Of a stretch of DNA of 62,000 nucleotides, positions 52,001 to 62,000 are shown in pieces. The DNA is from Lingula anatina (Eukaryota; Brachiopoda; Lingulata; Lingulida; Lingulidae). The notes beneath the pieces are model-generated. The model ran no database searches and was not told where the DNA came from. It was given only the letters and a program-made list of their open reading frames with translations. The stretch spans positions 1 through 62,000 of the forward strand of contig NW_019775791.1 in the NCBI RefSeq assembly GCF_001039355.2, written 5' to 3'. Position 1 is the first letter of the stretch; each line of letters begins with the position of its first letter. Both the position numbers and the translations under genes were made by a program.

Positions 52001-55000
52001 CATGGGTACAAGTAAAGAAATCCTAATGCTTTTAAGAGAGCCACATCCATCAAGCAGCAAAAAGCAGGACTTAAATTTGATAACCGACTTTTTGGGTTAA
52101 TGGAATTAGTGTATATCTGAGTTAGCTTGTAATGGTATCATTGGTCCATACACTTGCTAGTATATTATGATGGCAGTCTTCCTTAAACATTAGTATGCCC
52201 CTACTTGTTTGTCCCCATAACCTTCCAAGATCAGTAGTTCTGATAAATAACATTATGTTGGTGCCACTCCAAAAGCTGTTACAAATTCACCAGTTGAAAT
52301 GCATCCAAAAGGAGCCTAATTGGTTTTGACAAGTTCTTCACTTGGTCTTATTCCGCCACATTACATACAGTATTTTAATATGCATCATACTGTGTCAGTG
52401 GTCTGTATAAAAATTGTGAATGTTGAAAGACCTTGGGCTCTCAGATTGATCCCATTATCATTAAAGGTTTTTGTGTTACTTGATGATTTATTGGTATTTA
52501 CTCAATCTTTAATAATCTGGCCTACAATGTTGACTTTTATGATATTGATGAAAAGTTAGATTGTGTCCAAAGAGACTATAAACACGTTTTTCTGCTTGAC
52601 GTTTGTCACATTGCTCCTCTTCAGGTTGTGCAATACTAATGTGCCAGATATTAGCAAAACTTTCTTGTGATTTAATATCATGATTTTGTTTACCGTCTGT
52701 GATAACGAAATTTGTCACATTTCTCATGTCCAGGTTGTGAGGATATCATAGTGGACAACCTGTCCCTGGACAACCTGTTGTCCATCCTTTCCTGGAGCTC
52801 GGAGCCACACGGGTCTCAATGGGTGCACCGCCAGGCACTACACTTCCTCCAGGAGGAGTTCCTACAGGCGGCACATTCACCTATCTTCTACGAGCTCAAC
52901 AAGGAGTACCTGATTGCTGCCATACAGTCCGACTTTGTGCAGGTTAGTTGGACCACATGGTGAAAGGAAGCATTTGAGATTTAAAGATTATGAAAAAGAA
53001 TTATACTTAGAATTATTCTAAGAATGAAAGAATTATTCTAAGATGCTTAAAAATGATGAATTCAGATGCTTCATTTGACAAGATTTGAAACAATAGGTAA
53101 ATCAAGTATTACATTTATGATTTATCTACATTTGTCTGAAGCTAGACAAAAGAAATTAATGGCAATGTGCATTGAGGCTATTACAATCATCAGATATAAA
53201 AAAAATGAGATGATTGCAAGAAAGCATTCAATTATATGGTGCCATTTTATGCCTCAGTCTATGTTGATGGTGTAGTGATATCCAGATTTTAAGACCAGGA
53301 AATTGATCTGATAAATGACGTCAAAGAATGATATGGGTGTAAACATAAAAAGTGTACTCATTATGATAGTTGCTCTCAGAACATCTGTTCTGGAAAATGT
53401 TTATAGTCAACTACATGCCAGTCCCTTTTCAGTTGTGCTTTGTTTGAATGATAACTATGTGGACTTCGGGTTTCATTATTTATCTTCACTATGATTTTGC
53501 TTTTATGGTTTCTGAACTTTTTATCATTATATAAAACTTGTCACCGTATCAACATTAACACTTAACGTAATAGCATAAACTATATTTATAGTAGTAATTT
53601 GTTTCAAACAACTGTATGTTATACATTTTCATTGTTGCCATTGTTAATTTTTTCCCTGTAATTTGCAGGCTGGAGAGATGGATATTTTAAGTGCTGTGAT
53701 CAAATGGGGGGAGCACCAGCTCATTAGGAGAATGGAGGAAAGGGGTAAGTACATACAGGTGCCAGGAATGATGTTATGATGAAAATTAACGGATTGATTG
53801 CCCCTTGGTTCTGTTTTATGCATCAGTGAATGCATAAGTTTGTTTGTTTGTTTGTTTGTTTTTTATTCAAAGCTGAACAGTGGCCTTTGATGATTACATG
53901 ATCACATTTTTAAGTTTCTTTTTCTCCGAATAAATGATTTCAAATTGTGTTTAGATGCATGATGTACTTTAAATGATATATAATAGTTGGGATTATGAAG
54001 AATTTTTGCATAATGTATTTGCCTTTGTGGCCAAATATTTGAAATTATCTGTGGAGCTCAGTGGCACTTTAAAGATGCACTTAGCATCATCAGCTTAAAG
54101 CAGGTAGCCAAATGACAAAATGATGTTATTTGTGGTTAAATGTGATAGGTACTTTTCACCACCTTAGTTTGCTTTTTGATCCAGCACTATTTTTGAGGCT
54201 TCCCTATTTTGTAACAGTTTAGCACCTGTTTGGCAGATAGCCACAGGAAGGCATTTTCTTTCCATCTGATAGGCAACCTTGGACCCTATTAAATGAGATT
54301 TCTGGTAAAGATACAACAGCTTATTTGCCAGCTTGTTTATCTTAATGTTTAAAATATTTTTGTTTCAATAAAAACTTACTCCTTAAGGAAAGTTTGTGTA
54401 TTAAAATAGCACTACAGTGCAAATGACGCATATGCCCATCCCATATGTATATTTAGAAAACTTTCCAAACTTTCATAGATTATTGTTATTGATAAGAGAC
54501 TATTCCCTGGATTTATTTACGACGTCAGCATTGAAATGTATTGGTTTTATATGATGAGGCTTGTACAGTAATGATTACTTTATGGTACATTTGCACGAAG
54601 GCTTTTATTTTCCCTCTGTCATGAAAAAAGGTAATGACTGTCGATTTTTTTCTTCATTCTTGGCACAATTCCAATCAGAAACTTTTGGCAGCAGGTGATA
54701 TATTGGAAAGTGACTGCAACATGGAAAGCAGTCATAGTATTATGAACTCTTCGTGGTTTAAAGAATCTTGTGCAGTAATTGAAATTTTGCTTTTTTGCCC
54801 CTTCTGTCTTCTTAATGTCTGTAAGGATTCAGCCCCAAACTTTGACTGTAAAACTTGAATACATTCAATGTTAAATGAAAAAAAAAATGATTGGATGTTG
54901 TAAGTTTTATAATGCTTAAGATATTTAATATTTCCTTTTAATGAAGAATAATGAATCTTTTGATCTCTCCAGAACCCAACCTTCTGAGTCATACAGCCCA

Positions 55001-57735
55001 CAGTGTCACAAAGAAAGGTGTGAAGCGACGAGATCTGAATGACACAGAGCTGCGTGAGATTCTCTGTGAAGTTCTCCCATATGTGCGCATGGGGCACATA
55101 ATTCCTCCAAACAACGACGTGCTGAATGGTGCCATTAAGCGCGGCCTAGTTAGTGTCCCTCCTTCTCACATGATAGGGGACGACGTAGGCAGCAACTACA
55201 ACCGGATGTGTTCGTGGATCAGGGGGAAGAACAGCGGAATGTTTATGAAACCGCGGTTTTTCACACCCTACTTTGAAGAGGCCAAGGTAAGCTTTAACAA
55301 GCAAAGTAGTAAAAAATCTCTTTGGGAAGTATCAACAGCTTTACCCCATCTATATCTTTAGTGAATATTAAGAAGGCTTTGTTTTTGAGAAAGGGCAATT
55401 TTTGCTTGCATGTCATATTCTTGTGCACTTTATTACATGATAGTACTTAACATCTGTTCTCAATGTGCACAACAGTCCATTTTATTTATGACTTTTATAC
55501 ATGCATTAATCTAAGCATGGTGTAAAAGCAGAGTTGAGATGATCATTTTAGATGCCAAATACAGAAAAACAATTCACATGGCACTTCAAATCTTTGCATA
55601 ATTTTTTTAAATCTTTTCTTATTTAGTCTCTGCTGGATGAGCATACTGCCCAGTTACAAGATAATGAGATGGCTCGTCTCCGCTTGGTCCATATGTCCTC
55701 TATCCCAGACACACTGTACATGGTGGACGACAGGGCGTCCTGCCCACCCTCGCCATTCCCCATCCACCACCCTGTGTATGCCGCTGCCACTGTCGATATC
55801 ATTGCAGGCACTATTCCAGGTATGAGAACATCTCAGTATAGACTGAGAATAGATATACACTCGACCACAAAAGTTCAGAAACATGAAATTGTTTTTCAAT
55901 AATTTAAAAAATATGTAATAGGGAAATCTTAGTGTATATATGAAAGGTTTTGAATGGTGGGTGCATTATCTTTCATTATTTGGTTAAAGTATTTACCTTA
56001 GCTCAAATGGTTATTTTATGATTATTCAAAATAACAATGTTTCTGAACCTTTTTTCGGAGAGTGTCTAATGACTATGTAATGTAAGCTGCTTTGTTAAGT
56101 TTGCGGAATTTCTCTCGGGGATGAAGTGTTAGTGTTTTTTTCTATTAAATCCTGTGTATGTGACGTTAGTTGCCATACCAGTCTATTTGATCCAGGGTAG
56201 GAAATTCCAAATACATTGCCATCTGTCAAACATTGTTTGTCAGACTTATTCAGTGGATGTTTGCATAAATGTTTGATTTAAACTGTTCTACGGACTTACT
56301 TCTGACATGGTAATGATTTATGGACTAGGTGTACATAGCTGTCAACAGAGATATTGACCTATCTAAACTCTATAGAGATGGCCGTATGAGGCTGAGAACT
56401 GTTGATGGATGACATGGCACCATATAGGTGTCAATAATGAACACATTAATCACAGAGATATCATTAATGAGGCCCTAGAAACAAAATGTCTCAAATAATG
56501 TTTCTGCTATATTGAATGTTTTACAGCATTTGTCAAAAATTCTATTTTCACCTTGATTTAGTTCCAAACCGTGAAACCATTGGGCTCATGGTGAAAAGAG
56601 AACAGGAGATACAGCAAAGCCGCCTAGTTCAGAAGGCCTACTCCCTTCCCTGTACAGACCGCAGGGCAGTCAACCACCAAATTCAGCTGAGGGTCGTCAG
56701 AGAATTTGGACTTCCAGATTCAGCAGTTGAAATATTACAGCATCCCTACAGGTAAATACGTCTTTTGACTGAAATTGTGTCCCTGTTTAAAAATGATTTT
56801 AAAAGCTTTTAAAAGCAAGCAAACATTAAAACCACTGCAAAAAGATTGTATATTTTGAAGTACTTAAAATATCATTAAAATGTAAAAAATTGAAATTGAT
56901 TTGTGTGGATTTTGAAATATTCAGATTAATGTATTACATGATTTCAAATCTAATTATTTGATAATAACATAATTGATTTTACTTGCACCATTTAATTCTA
57001 AGTTTAAGTGCACTGATAGTTGCACTGCCCCATCTCATGTATGCCATATATATTGACTTTTGACAGGTTCCAAATGGATGAAGCCTCCAGAGGAGATGCC
57101 CTTCCAGGAACCCCCAGAATATCTAGTCTACCCCATCGCCGACTGAAGCAAGTCACACCTCCGTCTCCGCTTATGGGAGCTTCCAGTTGGTCATACAGTC
57201 CAAGGTCCTACAGCCCAAGATCCTATAGCCCAGTTGAGGTAAGAGAAAGAGCACATTTTATCTTTAATATGGAAGATTTGCCTTCAGAATAATAGATGAG
57301 AAGGTGGGGCAATATTGATCACATTTAGTGATAGTTCCAGTTTCACTTCATCTGTTAAGTATCCTTGTCTGAAATTTCCATAGCTGAATTTAAATCTGAA
57401 AACACAGGCCCTTATAAAAGTGATATTTAAAACTGATTTTCTCCATGCCCAGTGAGTACAGAATTTCTTTTTTCCAGAAGGAGGCCAGCAATGGCAGCGA
57501 CAGCGTCCTCAGTGACATCATGCCAGATATTGCCATGGCAACTGGAGCTGTAGCCCAGATGGCTCTTCACCCGGATCCTGAACCGCCACAAGGTGCACAT
57601 GCAGAGAGCAGCCCCAGGGGAGGGGCACGTGGTGGGGAAGCGAAGCCAGATCTTCGGGAGAATGAAGGGAGTCCCCGAGGCGAGATGAAACTCGACTTGG
57701 GAGATGGAAGTCACTGTGGTACTATGTACATATAA
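49045..57735 (+). CDS. BTBD7: BTBD7: tandem BTB and BACK domain protein
   Basis: In vertebrates BTBD7 regulates epithelial motility and E-cadherin/Snail2 during branching morphogenesis. Eight coding exons: 49045-50191, 52734-52942, 53669-53744, 54973-55286, 55627-55819, 56562-56751, 57067-57238, 57478-57735. They give about 852 residues; human is about 1132. The N terminus MGANISA keeps the MGAN start of vertebrate BTBD7, a candidate N-myristoylation site. A basic segment (about 41-65) precedes BTB1 (about 122-220, YCTDVDLIYRGTCFPVHRAI). BTB2 starts near 230 and contains a Ser/Thr-rich insert before YEMRCHKAILAARSPFFRNL. The BACK region lies in exons 2-4 (SQWVHRQALHFLQEEF, IKWGEHQL). VKRRDLNDTELREIL and MSSIPDTLYMV follow. 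The tail is shorter than in vertebrates but retains DIMPDIA. Start context gagATGG is good; a short upstream frame begins at 48997. Confidence 0.94.
50192..52733 (+). other. BTBD7 intron 2; no independent gene seen
   Basis: A 2.5-kb intron in BTBD7 between coding exons, with donor gtaggg at 50192 and acceptor tgtccag at 52733. Apart from a tRNA-like fragment at 51711-51760, I see nothing with coding or RNA-gene potential. The open frames inside are short and unconserved in appearance. Confidence 0.6.
51711..51760 (+). pseudogene. tRNA-Arg-like 5' fragment (decayed tRNA or SINE head)
   Basis: The segment ggcctaatggataggatcag resembles the D-arm and box A of metazoan tRNA-Arg (GGCCTAATGGATAAGGC-type). 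A ggactggatag stretch loosely resembles the anticodon arm. No box B (GGTTCGANTCC) follows, so it is not a functional tRNA. It may be the head of a truncated tRNA-derived SINE. Confidence 0.35.
53837..53862. repeat. (gttt)n microsatellite in BTBD7 intron 4
   Basis: About six tandem gttt units shortly after BTBD7 exon 4. No function is implied. Confidence 0.9.
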
Positions 57736-59002
57736 ACTATTGTGAGGCAGCAGTTTAAGTTACTTCATATTCATGAGGCATATTTTGACATATATACGTC
57801 ATTTCATTCAAAGGATTTTTTTTTTTTTGACTAATTTTTTTTTTTTTTTTAAGATGCAGCAAATGCAATTTTCTCAAGATCAAACAGTTGTGGTTTCATT
57901 TTTGAGACTTAGAATTTTTTAGGACCACTCCTTAATTTTACCATTAATGAAATTAATGGGTTGAGTTTTATGATCACAGTTTTACATGTTAAACTGTTCT
58001 TATTGTTTGATTGAAAAACAAGTGGAACTGACCCAAATGATGGTTGTGTTAGTTTCAAAATACAGTTATTTCCTTAATCAAAAACCAATCCCTCTAAATC
58101 TCGCTTAAAAAATTTTTAAGATGGAGGAAATCTCTCAGTGCTAAAGAATCTTTTTTGATGAACTTAATCTGTACTCGCATAAGCACACAAAAGTTTCACA
58201 AAAATGCTTTCAGTAATTTGGATGGTAAAATAAAAATTTCAGTTTTGCTTATTGTTTTTGCTTTAAAATTTGACTAATTATAGCCTCAGCTATACAAAAA
58301 TAATGTTAGATTGATTCTTGCTTATATTCATATCCACCCATTCAAAGGAATAACTTTAGAGAATGTGATAAGTTTTATAAACCAACACTCAGCTGCATCA
58401 GATGAGTGAACCACTACTTATTGTTACATGTACAGGAATACATTACTCCAATCAACTGGATATAACGGGTTATATATATTTACTGTCGGCACTCATTTGG
58501 CAATCTGTATAGGCTGCACTGTTCACTTGCTACGTGCCACTTACTTAGGCGGTCTTTTGTCTCCTGTCTGTCTTAAAAAAGTATTTATGATTTTTTGCAG
58601 CATTTTAATCAGGCATTATGCTGGAAATGACGTCCACAATAGGATAGGATTTATACACTATTTTATTAGCATTACAATACTTAATTCAGCAGCTTGAGTG
58701 GAATATTATTTGTGCAGATGAATATGACATATCAGGTACAAGTTTTCTATTATTTGACTAGTCATGGTATTGGGCAATATGTATACAGATTTGATAAATG
58801 TGCTAAACTGAGGTGATCTGTTAGCTGCTCCAAAAAGTATGTCAACGTTTGAATCGTAGAGTAATTTCCTCTGCAGTTGGAATGAAAGCATTGCTATTGT
58901 AAATAAACGATGCAGATACTGCATCTTTCCATATTTTTGTAAAAGTAATGTAAGCTGTTGTGAAGCAGTATTGTGTGATAGCTTCAATGGTACTCGATAA
59001 AC

Positions 59003-59038
59003 AATAAAGCTACTATGATAAACAATTTGGTTTTTATT
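59003..59038. terminator. Opposed poly(A) signals, BTBD7 / presenilin
   Basis: A plus-strand AATAAA (59003-59008) faces a minus-strand AATAAA (59033-59038) with 24 bases between. This gives tail-to-tail transcripts whose 3' ends abut or overlap by a few bases. Confidence 0.55.
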
Positions 59039-60047
59039 CCATGCCCAAATAATACAAGCTGTTGCAAAAGTACAGTTTGGTGAGTCATCATCACCTGCTA
59101 GACATCGTTTTTTCCATAATCAAAGTTGTAGAATTACTATTTAAATTGCTCTTATCCTTTTTGCATCGGAACTGAATGAGAACTGGCTCGACAATACAAC
59201 ATGTATCTTTTTTTTTCCGAATGGATAAAAATGGACCTCCATGATGTTTGTTTTGCAAATAGATATTCTTTGTTTCAAAGACTGATTTTGAACAAACAAG
59301 ACGATCTGTCCTAAAGATGGCAGAAGACTCTGAGGAATAACATAGACAAAATGTATATTTCCATAAAAATTTTCCAAAAAAAAAAAAAAAAAAAAAAATT
59401 CCCAGCATATAGCCCAGCTATTTGTTTTCAAAACATACATATATATAAGCAACTAACACTACACTTAAATCATAGGAATGCCTTAAGCACAATTTTCTTA
59501 TATTTCTGAGACAAAGTATTTACTGGAATATAAATATCTAAATAAATAAGCATGTTATGACGTGAATAACTTTTTACCATTTATACACAGCAATTGTTTT
59601 CAATTTGATTCTACGGTTGGCTTTGTCAACTGATTGCTGCCATATAAACCTTAAAGCCTGGTTAATAATACCTTTCAAATGTTTAAACTAGAAAAGTTGT
59701 GGCCCTTACATTGATAATGATGGTATGTCCCAGCAGTGTCACACAAGAAAAGCTGTCACTATTACAATCCCATGCATTCATCCCCGAAAACACCTTGTGC
59801 TGGTTACAGTTTATCAAACAAACAAATATATGAACATTATCAGATATTGAACAGTGTACAAATATAATGATACTCATAAAATTTGCAGTGCCTTGTTTCT
59901 TAAAACCTGCTGTTTGTATTAGCAAATCTAAAGGAGCTCAATATCTGTCTCAAAATTGATAATTAGGTATGTATATTCCTATAAATATTATGAAATAATC
60001 ATTTGTCTTTTGTACATGAAATGAACGGCTGCTTCTGTGAGTCTATG

Positions 60048-60308
60048 GGAGCGTTCCTATAAACCTCTCATACTAGTTGGATTGCTCTAACTCTGCGGGA
60101 ATTCTCGCTAAATTGCATTCATTGTAAATGGCTTAAATGTCTGGCATGCCTACTAGAGCTGATAGGGGGTAATTAACAATAGCTAATTACTCCCTAGTTA
60201 CTCAAGGGGCTCTGCCAGACAAGCATGATGATAATACTGAAAGCACTAAAGCCAGAAGCCCCACAGAATTAGATTGATCCACCTAGTATGATGGGTTTAT
60301 GGGAACAC
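60048..60308. mobile_element. Foldback MITE, copy 2, with 8-bp target-site duplication
   Basis: The 261-bp element is flanked by identical agtctatg octamers at 60040-60047 and 60309-60316. Its ends are inverted over about 50 bp: the left end runs from gttcctataaacc through catactagttggatt to ctctgcggg, and the right end mirrors it. An 8-bp duplication is typical of hAT-superfamily transposons. The interior contains ggggggtaattaac-type blocks shared, in opposite orientation, with 36159-36379. It has no coding capacity. It sits 26 bases past the presenilin stop codon, so it should be transcribed in the 3' UTR. Confidence 0.8.
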
Positions 60309-60341
60309 AGTCTATGATGCATGGAGATAAGGTTCCCGCTG

Positions 60342-62000
60342 CTATATGTATACTTGTGCTCCTGAGAGACTGTCTGCAAATGGCTTCACCAAAAGTCTTG
60401 TGGTGAAATAGAACACAATACCAAACAATATAGATATTGGGAGAGCTGGCAGAGCTTTCTTGAAAACTGCCAGCAAAATCAGTGTGAAAGACAGGCCCTG
60501 AAATGAAGGAAAACATCATATTCAAGAGGGCATTTCCCAAATCAAACTAAATCACAAATTTAACCTTTTTGATAGTTTCATTTGTAGGATGCTAATTAGT
60601 AAGAAATCATTTTTTTAATTCAGTCCATTTCAATGAGGTAATTGAGAAAAGACTTAAATCACTTACTATTAATATTGCAACAAAGCAAGCTAGTGTTGTG
60701 TTCCAGTCTCCATAAGAAGATGCTTTGCCAACAAGAATACTGTAGAATATAAAGTCTCCCAATCCCAGCTTCACTCCACCTGAAAAGACAGAATAAGTCA
60801 TATCAAACATCTACAATAATATCATTCCAACATGGATACAATACATAAATCTGGGGAGTTTAAATACACTCAACTACTCATGTCCCAATATAACAGCAAT
60901 AATTTTGAAACTGCAAAGCACTAGAAAAATAATTTAAATGGAAATTTAAGGTTCCTTCTCCTTGGAATCCCAATAAATATTAGACCAGGCCCCTAATCCA
61001 CAAACATATTAAGTCAGTTGTAATGTTAAAATCATAGCTGCCACACATACATATAACAAAGAATCTAAATGCCCACCGATCCCTTTTTTCCACCTGTGAA
61101 CAAAGTCCCTCAAGCAAATTGTACTTGTTTTGAGTAGGATTTTTTCTATAACTGGTCGCATTGGCCCATTTATGTATGTCAAATGCACTCTGCATACCTA
61201 AGCCATCATTTGAAACTTACACCATTACTGCAAAGTGAACTTCTGAGTAGAAGGCTATTCAGTTTTAGCTATGAAACATACCCCATTTCATACATTTCAA
61301 TTTTTAATATATTTAAATGTCATTGATGTTCTTCTTAAAATGATATTCTTCACTATTCTATGTGTAGCGTCCAACTTCTATTTAAAAAAATTATTATTAT
61401 AATCATCATTATTTTATGATGCCTACGTTCTTCTTCTTCCTCCTCTGAAGGCTGTTGTGCTGCAGGCCTTGCTGGTCTCTCACTGTTCTGACCAATGTTG
61501 GCCACTGCTGTGCGTGCTCTTTGAGATTCTGTGCTTACACTCGACTCTGTTCGTCTATGGTCATCCGATGTTTGTTGGTTCTGCCAGTTCAGATACTGGT
61601 TATTTCTTTCCTGTGAACGTTCTTGGGATTCGTTGGACCAGTTGGTAAATCCACCCTCATCGTCATCTCCAAATGTGGCATTTGAACCATTTGCAGAATT
61701 TTGCTCAAGAGGTGCTATTTGTTTGAAGTAAATAAAAGAGAAAAAAAAACAATCAACCAATCGGATCTTATAAGCACCAAGTAGCCTGACAAGGAGTAAG
61801 AACTTAACAGTTAAGAAATCAGTGCCTAAGTTACACTAAACCACTCACTTTCAATGAAAAAAAAAACAAGTTAGCAAGTACTCTCAGAGAAATTAAACTA
61901 ACTGGTAGAATCCCCTGAATTAGTTTTCGTCTTCTTTTTCTTCTTCTTTTTCTTCTTGCTGTCATCTGGATTGCTATCTGCCATTGTGGTGGTCCAAGCC
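60342..62000 (-). CDS. PSEN1: Presenilin, C-terminal part (gene continues past the right edge)
   Basis: Catalytic aspartyl protease of gamma-secretase, which cleaves Notch and APP-type substrates within the membrane. Four exons on the minus strand: 61903 to beyond 62000, 61427-61714, 60667-60779, 60342-60497. The first visible exon aligns [11 protein letters not shown] with the human VWLVNMAEGDP region after TM6, then has a nine-lysine run. The second is a polar acidic loop ending in six Glu and Arg. The third has [13 protein letters not shown], carrying the second catalytic Asp (human D385) in GLGD. The last holds the PALP motif ([10 protein letters not shown]) and ends AQVYI, like vertebrate QFYI. 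The first catalytic Asp and TM1-6 lie outside the window. I cannot distinguish PSEN1 from PSEN2, and an invertebrate probably has one gene. Confidence 0.95.

Larger units (their letters stand above)
57736..60341. other. Convergent 3' UTRs of BTBD7 (+) and presenilin (-)
   Basis: No additional gene is seen. If the opposed poly(A) signals at 59003-59038 are used, both 3' UTRs are about 1.3 kb. The stretch has T runs near 57818-57853, a 23-base A run at 59376-59398 and the foldback MITE at 60048-60308. Open frames here (58428-58697, 59091-59452, 59683-59925) carry no recognisable domains. Confidence 0.6.

Noticed and set aside
57427-57714. Minus-strand open frame of 95 codons
   Set aside because: It is antisense to the last coding exon of BTBD7, which is in phase with its upstream exons.
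1-62000. CRISPR arrays, operons, rRNA genes or intact tRNA genes
   Set aside because: None was seen. The genome is eukaryotic with spliceosomal introns, and the only tRNA-like sequence is a half-molecule without box B.

Overview
This is intron-rich, AT-rich animal genomic DNA. It carries eight protein-coding genes, one truncated at the right edge and one lacking its first exon. The gene set (the Hippo adaptor Salvador, presenilin, BTBD7, a radial-spoke head protein, a CCDC42-type axonemal coiled coil) points to a metazoan with motile cilia. High allelic divergence, microsatellites and MITE-like foldback elements fit a marine invertebrate (deuterostome or lophotrochozoan). The species cannot be named from the sequence. 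The assembly is a draft: single Ns at 3003 and 4512, a 232-base gap at 41399-41630, and unmerged haplotype copies on both sides of that gap.

Layout. Bases 1-7471 hold no gene I can support. They contain a short direct repeat, an array of about 0.86-0.9 kb tandem repeats (909-3365), a degenerate CpG-rich repeat and an element of about 930 bp with terminal inverted repeats (4653-5583). The genes follow in strictly alternating orientation: DHTKD1 (+, 7472-16598), a secreted saposin-B-type protein (-, 17632-20576), CCDC42-like (+, 20757-23727), SAV1 (-, 25938-29719), RSPH4A/6A-like (+, 30270-34090), Golgi alpha-mannosidase II (-, 36444-39803, coding region in one exon), BTBD7 (+, 49045-57735, with a 5' leader exon near 45.5 kb) and presenilin (-, 60342-62000, 3' part only). 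Exon coordinates were built by hand from splice sites, reading-frame phase and family similarity. Internal phases agree throughout each model.

How the genes relate. They do not form a pathway. DHTKD1 is mitochondrial lysine catabolism. The saposin-like protein is secretory or lysosomal. CCDC42-like and RSPH4A/6A are axonemal. SAV1 is the Hippo scaffold. Mannosidase II trims N-glycans in the Golgi. BTBD7 is a BTB-BACK regulator of epithelial dynamics. Presenilin is the gamma-secretase protease. The architecture is more notable than the functions. The three divergent junctions are short, likely bidirectional promoters. Three of the four convergent junctions carry opposed AATAAA signals only about 18-28 bp apart. 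The human orthologues of SAV1, PSEN1 and BTBD7 all lie on chromosome 14q, which suggests an ancient linkage group.

I did not find an obviously new multi-gene system. The best leads are the exon-like core of the 0.9 kb tandem repeat, a foldback MITE family with two copies placed just past stop codons (one with an exact 8-bp target duplication), the single-exon mannosidase II coding region, the paired poly(A) signals and the long glutamine-rich tail on SAV1.
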